Assembly (NCBI GenBank): GCA_946803715.1
Contig: CAMPET010000034.1
Span: forward strand, 241,171 to 254,808
Origin: Beroe ovata
Taxonomy: Eukaryota; Ctenophora; Nuda; Beroida; Beroidae
Direction of reading: 5' to 3'
DNA: 13,638 bases
Positions 1 through 7,845 of the stretch are shown here, one piece after another; the stretch's first letter is position 1, and the number at the start of each line of letters is the position of its first letter. A program made the position numbers and the translations under genes. The notes beneath the pieces are model-generated. The model was not told where the DNA came from, did no database searches, and was given only the letters and a program-made list of their open reading frames with translations.

Positions 1-24
1 CACACACACACACACACACACACA
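1..24. repeat. (CA)12 microsatellite at the left edge
   Basis: Twelve uninterrupted CA units open the window. The right edge is a matching (GT)n tract, so both ends stop inside the same class of dinucleotide repeat. This fits contig ends created where assembly failed in a microsatellite rather than biological boundaries. Confidence 0.97.
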
Positions 25-223
25 ATGGGGCATATGCCACAGCTGCTGCTGCTTTCAACAATGGACACTTCACAGTTCACACTTTTTCAGGGTCTCAAAA
101 TAAACCTATTATATCAAACAAAACCACCGCACATTGATCTATATTGTTATAGTCGTGTTGTTGAATAAACATTTTGAATATTATCTATCACACAGAGAGG
201 ACTACCAGTATCCATACCATGAC

Positions 224-435
224 TTAGGGTGCGATTAGGGTGCCTTTTTAGTGGGCATTTAGGGTGTGTTTAGGGGGCATTAAGGGAGCGTCGGGTGACT
301 GGTCTCTGACTAATTATTCTCATTAGCCATTCATGGGCTACAGCATTCGTGCGATAGATATAGCATGGAATTAGCTAATGCTGACTTCAGCTGAGAAAAG
401 GGGGCATTTTGCGGGCGAAAAGGGGGCGTCGGTAG
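224..435 (+). repeat. G-rich degenerate repeats with TTAGGG motifs
   Basis: TTAGGG occurs at 224-229, 235-240, 259-264 and 270-275, with a degenerate TTAAGGG just after and one more TTAGGG at 476-481. A second G-rich block near 400-435 repeats the GGGGGC and GGGCGTCGG pattern of the first (AAGGGAGCGTCGGG near 283 against AAGGGGGCGTCGGT near 419). The copies are irregularly spaced, so this is not a clean telomeric array. The + strand has enough G-triplets to form a G-quadruplex. No gene is visible here. Confidence 0.6.
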
Positions 436-440
436 AACAG

Positions 441-2133
441 TCAATGACCCTACATTTGACCACCCACAAACCAGATTAGGGTGTTATGTTTTGAGTCTAT
501 GAGGTGTACCCTGCTACCTTGTTGTGGAAGTGTGTGTGATGATGATCCCTAGTCGATATCTATATAACAAGGCCGAAGCTGGTGTGGGGCTTTGGGAGCT
601 AATGACTTTGAACTTTTGAGTGGGATTGTACTGTGTCATTGGTAATGACCAGTTATAATTCAGAGTCAGTTCTGATTCAGATCTCGAATTATAAGTGAAG
701 ATGTGATTATATAGGGAATAACTATTCATTGGATAATTTAATTCAGGGACCTACGCCATTCTGCAAAAATGTAGAGTCTTCACCTCATTGGTTATTTGTT
801 CATTGTTAACACTGTTCATTCCATGTAGCGTACTTCATGCGACGTGTTGAAGATGTCTCTGCTCTAGGAAACACATGTATCCACAGTTGGTGTGATATTT
901 CAAGTTTCGAGTCTCATGTCAAAGATATACGGAATATTTACCGCGATTTTACTTAGAATCGAGGAATACGTTCATGGAATTGACAGAATATACGTTTGTT
1001 ATGATTACAAATTCAATCACTTATCCACGAAAATTGCACTTAATGTTAATGTAATACGAAAATTACACTTTGTCTGATACAAATATATCAACTCCTTTGT
1101 ATCTATAAAACGTGATCGTTCATTACAGAATTATAGTTAGGTCAGGTCATGATCTATTGCCAAATCACATGACTCATCTAAAAGTTGCTACCGCTTACCA
1201 AGTCCTAATCACAGTCGATACAAACCGGCAAATGAACAAGGAGCTTTAATTTTAATTACTGAGGGAGTTTTAGATTGTCATTTTCCGAATTATGGAACCT
1301 GGAATTTTATGAATAAATGATTATTCATCAAATTATGTACCGATTGTATGGACATGATTCTAAGTCATCTGTAGTTGTTATGCGACTCTCTCATCTCTGC
1401 TGAGATTCATCAGACATCCACCTGGCTATAACAACTGTAGAATGAAAATAGCACATATAATGCAGGAATATACGTGACCACACAGCTCTAAACTTTGTCG
1501 GAAAGCACAGATCACGCTCAATTCAGGGCATTAGTAGTGCTGTACGTAGCGCGCGAAATGAATTTCGTAGAGTCTTTGCGCGCGCGACGCGCACGTACGC
1601 AATTGTTTGTATTGGTGTAGAATTAACGTTGCTTTTATTTCTATGCTGTGACGTTGGTATTTGTCGAGTGTTTCGGCTCGTGAATTTGTTGGCTTACTGC
1701 ATCTTGTATGTTGTTATTATCGGACAGCAAGACTTTCAGGCATCATATCGCCATTTAATGGGATAATTGAGGTTCTAATTACGGCCTAGTCCCCTATCGA
1801 ATATCAAATGACCTCATATTCCGACACTGTGATGTTTCCTTGTGCGAGTGAATCCTATCATTATTGCTTGGAACTGAAAGCACCTTCGTTCACTTAGCAC
1901 GTTTAATTGACGAAGCATTTGAGGATATTAGACGCCCCCTGCATATCCTACATCCGACAATTATGCCCTATTCATCCTTTCCTCTCGTTTTCGATGCCTG
2001 TACGTGCCGAAATATCGTAATTTTATTCCATTTGCGGCTCCCATACAATTTACTGGTTGTTCCTTGGTGATTAGCCAAACGTACTTAGTACATTTAATGA
2101 ATGTCATCTCTTATAACAGTTTCAGTAATCGGG
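441..2133. other. Intergenic stretch with no recognisable gene
   Basis: Open frames here are at most about 70 codons, lack recognisable domains, and are of the size chance gives in AT-rich DNA. The only structured element noticed is the GC-rich inverted repeat near 1541-1603. I saw no tRNA and no convincing splice-bounded exon. Confidence 0.6.
1541..1603. repeat. GC-rich imperfect inverted repeat
   Basis: The left arm contains GTACGTAGCGCGCGAAA. The right arm contains TTTGCGCGCGCG followed shortly by GCACGTACGC, so the arms can pair (GTACGT with ACGTAC, GCGCGCGAAA with TTTGCGCGCGC) around a loop of about 16 bases. The block is rich in CpG within AT-rich surroundings. Similar GCGC-rich foldbacks occur at 8225-8600, so this may belong to one dispersed repeat family. 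Confidence 0.6.
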
Positions 2134-2530
2134 ATGTATATTGACTGTAATGTACACTGTAATGTACACTGTGATGTATAGTGACTGTAATGTACACTGT
2201 GATGTACACTGTAATGTACACTGGTGATATACACTGTAATGTAAACTGTGATGTACACTGTAATGTAAACTGTGATGTACACTGTAATGTACACTGTAAT
2301 GTACACTGGTGGTATACACTGTAATGTAAACTGTGATGTACGCTGTAATGTAAACTGTGATGTACACTGTAATATACACTGTGATGTATAGTGACTGTAA
2401 TGTACATTGTACACTGTAATGTACACTGTGATGTACAGTGACTGTAATGTACACTGTGATGTACACTGTAATGTACACTGTGATGTACACTGATGTATAG
2501 TAACTGTAATGTACAGTGTACACTGGTGGT
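2134..2530. repeat. 12-bp minisatellite, unit ACTGTRATGTAC
   Basis: About 400 bases consist of the unit ACTGTAATGTAC alternating with ACTGTGATGTAC, with occasional losses or gains of a few bases (for example GGTGATATAC and ATAGTGACTG variants). Each unit junction creates the palindrome TGTACA. The array reads open for over 100 codons in several minus-strand frames, giving low-complexity His/Tyr/Ser/Val/Thr protein. That is a by-product of the repeat, not a gene. Confidence 0.93.
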
Positions 2531-2620
2531 ATTCATCTTACATTGCATGTCGTATGCACTGAATGTACAGATTTATATAAAAGTGGCACACAATTTATGA
2601 ATGTTATACCATACATTCTG

Positions 2621-2677
2621 TGTATCAAGTACATGAAATTGACGTGTATCAAGTACCTACATGAAATTGACGTGTAT
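2621..2677. repeat. Short tandem duplication, about 24-28 bp unit
   Basis: TGTATCAAGTAC followed by ATGAAATTGACG at 2621-2644 is repeated at 2645-2672, with CTAC inserted in the middle. A third, partial start (TGTAT) follows. It lies between the minisatellite and the scattered TGTACA motifs and also contains GTAC, so it may be an eroded relative of them. Confidence 0.75.
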
Positions 2678-2739
2678 TGATGTACGCTACCTTCTACTCA
2701 CCAGAAATGTTACACGATTTGGCTATCAAGGATATCCCG

Positions 2740-3450
2740 TATGCATAATTTGTACATTATCTGTTTGACATTTGACATTTGGTTTGGTGCAATGTACATT
2801 GTACAGTTTCTTGCCACAGTTACTATCTCAATATACAATGCAACCAGAATTCAATGTACAATGTTCATTGTACAATTTGTCATGACTATTTCAGTCCACT
2901 TTTCACGTCTTATTATGATCACTTCGTGTGATTAGCATTTCAGACACTCTTAATCTTAGAACACGTTCTTTCGTATGTGGTGTATGTAAAAAATACATTT
3001 CTAGCATCATTTAATGAACATTTCATTCTTCTGACTTGTATATAGTGAATACATCACTTTTACTGTTGAATGTACACTGAATTGTACATTGTACGCTTGT
3101 GACGAGGTTTTTCTCTACTCAAGTTAGCAATTCAAGCCGCAATTTTCGGAAAAGATTGCAAATCTCAATATTGTGATTTCATAGAGATTTATCATTTTGA
3201 TTTGCTTATGAGGCATGGTTCATCATATTTGACAGTTAAACTGTGAAGTAATTGTTCTTTTGCTTTGTTTTGAGACAGAAAGAAGGCAGGGCCATGTTGT
3301 GTGATATTCATTCACTTGACCTTGCTTACTGTACATTTCATAATTCATATACATTCAAATATACATTATACATCCGTACGTTTTGCTTCTTTCTGTACAG
3401 TGTACAATGTACAAGATATACATTTCCTGTTCTTGCACCATATTGTACAT
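2740..3450. repeat. Dispersed TGTACA palindromes upstream of the TMEM165 gene
   Basis: Outside the minisatellite, TGTACA recurs about a dozen times in roughly 0.7 kb, for example near 2749, 2793, 2855, 2869, 3069, 3332, 3395 and 3441. Several sit in larger near-palindromes, including the perfect 12-mer CAATGTACATTG at 2790-2801 and clusters of two or three copies near 3395-3412. Chance predicts well under one copy in this length. They may be decayed minisatellite units or protein-binding sites. No coding exon was recognised in this region. Confidence 0.7.
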
Positions 3451-3494
3451 CACCACACTCATTCTAACGTGCTATTCCGTTCCTATTATCAGCA

Positions 3495-6400
3495 ATGGAT
3501 GACGTCAGAGATCCATCATCGGCCATATTAGGGGTAAGTAACATCGCATTTTGGTCCATCAGGGGGTCGGGACCGGGGGGGGGGAATTCGCCAAATTATG
3601 TCCAAAAACTTCGCTTTCATTCAAAAACTCCTGTAAATGGGATATTTGAAAATTGAAATTATTCATACAAGGGTATACTTATAACTGTGTAGTTGACAAT
3701 AATGTTTTGCAATCATTAGATGATCTTCTTGAAATGGCCTTATCATATGCTGAGGAAGGGACTTGAGTAGGCGAGCTCGAATTTCTCTCACACAATGGAA
3801 CAAAAGCCTATAAACACATCCTTTTGTTGAGAAATCCTTCACTCAATCCAAAGTGAAGCAGCTACTTCGTATACTTAGGTATCCGTATTATATTGAAGAA
3901 CAGACATTCATTTATCGAGAAAGGAAATTAGTTTCGATAAGGAAAGTGATTGATCAATGTAATAGTCGATTTGATCCCTAAGTCCTAGCTCATGCTTTTA
4001 ATGATGATCACGAAATGATTTTGTTGCTATGGCAACATGATGTATTGTTGCTGTAAGTAAATTGTTCCAGAGAAAATACATGAAAACAGTCTGGGGTGTT
4101 AATTCGATTTCAATTTGAAAGAAACTTTTGTTTTCTACAAAAATAAGTATAAAATCTTGAAAAGGTACTCGTTCCAAAATTTTTGTCTGTTTGGTATTGG
4201 GGGAATAGTGGCTTCACTGGTGTCATGGAGGCAATAGTCGTGTATGTATCGCGCTTCATCCTATTAGAGGTACTGTTACCTCTTAATATAGGCAACTTGT
4301 TTATGTTTGGGTGTGAAATAGATCCTCTTTGACTTCCCCCATTGGACCTTTTTTACATACCCCAAGAAAGCCGAATGAGGGACTTTTTCCTTTCTACCAA
4401 ACAAACTTTTAACAACCTTATTCAGCGAAGTTTTCTATTCGCCATTCTCTATCAATTCTCCCTCTCCAATATTCCCTGCTCCAGGTGCCCCCATTGGACA
4501 CCGTGGAGGGTGGATATGCCAATATTCTGGATAGATATATGGAGCCGGGCTTCTGGCATGCCTTCTTCGTGTCCCTTGCTGTTATCATAGTCTCAGAGAT
4601 AGGTTAGTTTCAGAAATATAGGTTATAGTACCAGGGATAGGTTATAATCTTATTTAGTCCATCGTAAAAATCGAAGTTTGATACACTCCCTCATCATTTC
4701 AGGCGACAAGACATTTTTCATAGCAGCGATAATGGCAATGAAACATTCCCGATTACTGATATNGGGGGAATTCGCCAAATTATGTCCAAGAAATTCGCTT
4801 TCATTCAAAAACTCCATTCAAAAACTCCATCCAAAGAGTTTGTCTCACACAATTAAACAAAAGCCTGTAAAACACATCCTTTTGTTAGGAAATCCTTCAC
4901 TCAATCCAAAGTAAAGCAGCTACTTTGTGTACTTAGGTATCCGTATTATATTGAAGAATAGACATTCATTTATCGAGAAAGGAAATTAGTTTCGATAGGG
5001 AAAGTGATTGATCAATGTAATAGTCAATTCAATCCCTAAGTCCTAACTCATGCATTTAATGATAATCACAAAATGATTTTGTTACTATGGTTACATGATG
5101 TATTGTTGCTGTAAGAATATTGTTCCAGAGAAAATACATGAAAACAGACTGGGGTCCAAGATTCTCTCAGGCAGCGCTAATTCGATCTCAATTTGAAAGA
5201 AACTTTTGTTTTCTACAAAAATAAGTATGAAATCTTGAAAAGGTACCCGTTGCAAAATTTTTGTCTGTTTGGTAGTGGTATCAACTCTCATGGAGGCAAT
5301 AGTCGTGTATGTATCGCGCTTCATCCTAATGAAGGTGCTGTTTCCTCTTGGTATAGGCAACTTGTTTATGTTTGGGTGTGAAATAGATCCTCTTTGACTT
5401 CCCCCATTGGACCTTTTTTACATACCCCAAGAAAGCCGAATGAGGGACTTTTTCCTTTCTACCAAACAAACTTTTAACAACCTTATTCAGCGAAGTTTTC
5501 TATTCGCCATTCTCTATCAATTCTCTCCAATATTCCCTGCTTCAGGTGCCCCCATTGGACACCGTGGACGCAGGATATGCCAATATTCTGGATAGATACA
5601 TGGAGCCTGGATTCTGGCATGCCTTCTTCGTGTCCCTTGCTGTTATCATAGTCTCAGAGATAGGTTAGTTTGAGAAATATAGGTTATAGTACCTGAGATA
5701 GGTTATAATCTTATTTAGTCCATCGTAAAAATCGAAGTTTGATATTTTCGATATTCACTTTTCAGTTTCGAATTTTCAAATTCATGGGTCACTATTGTAA
5801 CCGTTATGAATCCCTCATTATTTCAGGCGACAAGACATTTTTCATAGCAGCGATAATGGCAATGAAACATTCCCGATTACTGATATTTGGCGCTGCTATC
5901 AGTGCTTTAGGTGAGTGATCCTTGGGTTGATCATCTGATTTTACTCGTTTTCTCGAAGAAATGTTCCTCGTCCCGAGAAGTAAGCGAGTATCCCAGGGGG
6001 TCGGGGTGAGGGGTTCACATATCAGGGGGTCGCATGTTGCCGATAATCTTGTCCTCATCCTCTCTTTCTCAGCTATAATGACGATACTATCGGTAGTGTT
6101 AGGATTCATTACTACTGTTATCCCGCCTGTCTATACTTTTTATGCAGCAACTCTCCTATTTGTTGTGTTTGGTGAGTCATAAATGGTGATCTGATGAGTT
6201 TAACTGAATTCACTTTATTGACATAACGCGTTCCGATGACTTGACTCTGTACTTTGACACCTTTCTTTGGCATAATTGACAGTTAAACTACCCATTGTAT
6301 GACTTGACATCACTCATTCACTTGAACTGACACCACACTGATCTATAATCTACAAGATTTGACACCACTCATTTGACAGGTGTGAGAATGTTGTACGAAG

Positions 6401-7696
6401 GGTACAATATGAGTGATGATGAGGGTCAGGAAGAACTTGAAGAGGTTCAGATGGAGCTAAAGAAAAAAGAGGAAGAGGTGGGAAAATGCTTCTGAGATTT
6501 CATTCGTCCCCAATTTTTGTTTTTCCCTTTAGATTGGGTTTAAGAGCTAAAGATTTGGGTTTTCCTTGGAATAATTGTGATACCCCATATCGTTTCAGAT
6601 TGGTAATAAGAAGACAGGGTCAGATTTGGAATCAGGAACTGCAGACATAATCAGTAATGAATCCCAATCTGTCTTACAAAATCTCCTAGCCTCAATCTTC
6701 TCACCTATCTTCATTACAGTAAGAAGCTGCTCATAGACCGTTCAAACCTGTAGTGATTTCCAATCAACGCCAGATTTGATTCATCTCAAAACTTTAAATG
6801 ATTTTCTTTGATTTTCCTTGCGTATCAACACTGATCACTTCACATAGGATCATTTTCAGGCGTTCACAATGACGTTCCTGGCTGAATGGGGAGACAGATC
6901 TCAGATTACAACAATCATCTTATCGTCACGCGAGGTGTGTTTAATTGGATTAATTGACGAGTGGTGTGCTAATTAGACAACTATATGTTCCCACGTTGCG
7001 TGACCCAACCTGCCTAGGACTTTTCAGTTCACAGAGTAGAATAGGAGCGCGCAACGTGTTCACATGACTATATTTTGGAGTAATTCACTGGATTGACGAT
7101 AGAACAGTTTTTCCAAACTTCTCTAAACCTCACAGTTGACCCCAGTTTCACCCCATCCCATTAAATCCTGTGCCGTCTCCCGACTCACTCAGTCTACCAC
7201 TGTCTCAAGCATCCTCGTGAATTTTGATGATTCCCAAACCATTTCTAATTCTTGACGTGACCGTGTTTAACATCGTTACTCGTTGAACTTAAACATAGTT
7301 TACAATTTCAGTTTGTATCATTGTTTACAATTTCACGTTCAGGATCCGTGGGGAGTGTGTATAGGGGGCTGTTTTGGTCACAGCCTGTGTACAGCCGGCG
7401 CAGTTATAGGCGGCAGAATGATCGCCCAACGGATATCAGTTAAAACTGGTGGGTCTCTCTGTGTATGTGTGTGTGTGAGTGTTATGTGTGTGTGTGTGTG
7501 TGGGTGTGTGTGTGTCTGTGTCTGTGTCTGTGAGTGTGTCCGTGAGTGTGTGTGTACTGTGTATGTCTGTTTGAATTTGTGTGTGATTTGTGTGTTTCTC
7601 ACCCTGACCCTTATCTCTGTTTCAGTGACTATAATTGGAGGAATTGTGTTTCTACTTTTCGCTGTTTCCTCACTTTATAGGGGACCTGACAGCTAG
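3495..7696 (+). CDS. TMEM165: TMEM165/GDT1 family membrane transporter, nine coding exons
   Basis: Homologue of TMEM165 (UPF0016/GDT1), a six-helix Golgi/endolysosomal protein linked to Mn2+/Ca2+ exchange for protons and to glycosylation. Exons: 3495-3533, 5546-5663, 5827-5910, 6073-6171, 6380-6477, 6599-6718, 6860-6934, 7343-7448, 7626-7696. All introns are GT...AG and phases agree, giving 810 nt and 269 residues. Both signature motifs are present: E51-I-G-D-K-T (its Gly codon is split by the exon 2/3 intron) and E195-W-G-D-R-S. Other family matches are TTVIP near 94-98, DDEGQEELEEVQ near 126-137 before an acidic/Lys loop, RMIAQRISVKTVTIIGGIVF near 236-255, and a C-terminal PDS. Helix 1 is near residues 36-52. 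Human TMEM165 has 324 residues with an N-terminal signal segment that is absent here. The start at 3495 (GCAATGG context) is inferred. Exon 1 could instead be internal, since CAG precedes it at 3490-3492. Exon 2 could equally be the 4485-4602 copy. Confidence 0.93.
3500..3507. promoter_or_regulatory. CRE-type palindrome TGACGTCA inside exon 1
   Basis: The full 8-base cAMP-response-element palindrome starts three bases after the proposed start codon. It may be fortuitous, because it encodes part of the predicted N-terminus. Two further full copies occur in the window (10225-10232 and 11757-11764), which is more than chance predicts. Binding by CREB/ATF-type factors is not shown. Confidence 0.3.
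3575..4762 (+). repeat. Left copy (A) of a tandem duplication spanning exon 2 and part of exon 3
   Basis: This segment starts at a run of ten G (3575-3584) followed by AATTCGCC and ends inside exon 3 immediately before the N. It aligns throughout with 4764-5885. Differences include scattered substitutions, an extra stretch of roughly 150 bases in this copy near 3632-3785, and shorter indels in the introns. It carries intron 1 sequence, a full exon 2 copy, intron 2 and 60 bases of exon 3. Confidence 0.92.
4485..4762 (+). pseudogene. Second copy of TMEM165 exon 2 and truncated exon 3
   Basis: The exon 2 copy is 4485-4602, with acceptor CTCCAG and donor GGTTAGT intact. It differs from 5546-5663 at 6 of 118 bases. 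Three are synonymous, and the others change residues 21-22 from Asp-Ala to Glu-Gly. The exon 3 copy, 4703-4762, matches the first 60 bases of 5827-5910 exactly and then meets the N, so it lacks its last 24 bases and donor. Splicing both exon 2 copies together would shift the frame, since 118 is not a multiple of three. Only one copy can therefore be used per transcript. It may be an alternative allele placed in tandem by assembly, a real broken duplicate, or a mutually exclusive exon. Confidence 0.75.
4763..4763. other. Single ambiguous base (N) at the duplication junction
   Basis: The only N in the window lies between ...CTGATAT of exon 3 copy A and GGGGGAATTCGCC, the start of copy B. Copy A begins with the same G-run plus AATTCGCC. 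The position fits a scaffold join between one contig ending in exon 3 and another beginning in a homopolymer run. Confidence 0.9.
4764..5885 (+). repeat. Right copy (B) of the tandem duplication
   Basis: Begins GGGGGAATTCGCC after the N and tracks copy A through intron 1, exon 2, intron 2 and into exon 3, then continues into the unique remainder of exon 3. Relative to copy A it lacks the roughly 150-base stretch. It has about 20 extra bases near 5155-5175 and about 60 extra bases in intron 2 near 5744-5805. Because it joins the rest of the gene without interruption, it is taken as the functional copy. Confidence 0.92.
7449..7625 (+). repeat. (TG)n-rich intron 8, in frame and free of stops
   Basis: This intron lies between exons 8 and 9 of the TMEM165 gene, with donor G|GTGGGT and acceptor TTTCAG. 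Most of it, from about 7459 to 7595, is TG repeat interrupted by TCTG and AG variants. Its length is 177, a multiple of three, and the frame entering from exon 8 has no stop. Retention would add 59 residues dominated by Cys-Val just before the last helix. Human TMEM165 reads SVRTVTIIGG without such an insert, so splicing is the expected outcome. Confidence 0.85.
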
Positions 7697-7839
7697 CGAC
7701 ATCCTGCTTCACTATGATGCCCATTATATGGCCCATTTTTTCTGGAATTTGCCCCATTTTTCTGGATGTTTGGAAGTGTTATCGAACGTAAAACGCATAT
7801 TTATGTTAATTCCACCTTGTCAAATACAATGCTGCTTAA

Positions 7840-7845
7840 ATTAAA
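7840..7845 (+). terminator. Candidate poly(A) signal ATTAAA for the TMEM165 gene
   Basis: ATTAAA, the commonest variant of AATAAA, lies about 145 bases after the stop codon at 7694-7696. I saw no canonical AATAAA nearer. The next, at 8428-8433, is inside a repeat-rich segment. Use is inferred from position only. Confidence 0.4.

Noticed and set aside
2094-2548. Three overlapping minus-strand open frames of 110-145 codons, rich in His, Tyr, Ser, Val and Thr
   Set aside because: They are translations of the 12-bp minisatellite in successive frames, and none has non-repeat protein sequence.
5193-5381. 62-codon plus-strand frame in copy B that looks protein-like near its end
   Set aside because: The corresponding sequence in copy A is interrupted by indels and a stop, so the frame is not conserved between copies. 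It lies within intron 1.
4342-5595. Matching open frames in both duplication copies (4342-4590 and 5407-5595)
   Set aside because: Their similarity is explained by the DNA duplication. They run from intron 1 into exon 2 in the wrong frame, lack an ATG at the stated start, and end at different places because of indels.
7378-7602. Minus-strand 74-codon frame with His-Thr repeats
   Set aside because: It is the antisense of TMEM165 exon 8 and the TG-rich intron 8.
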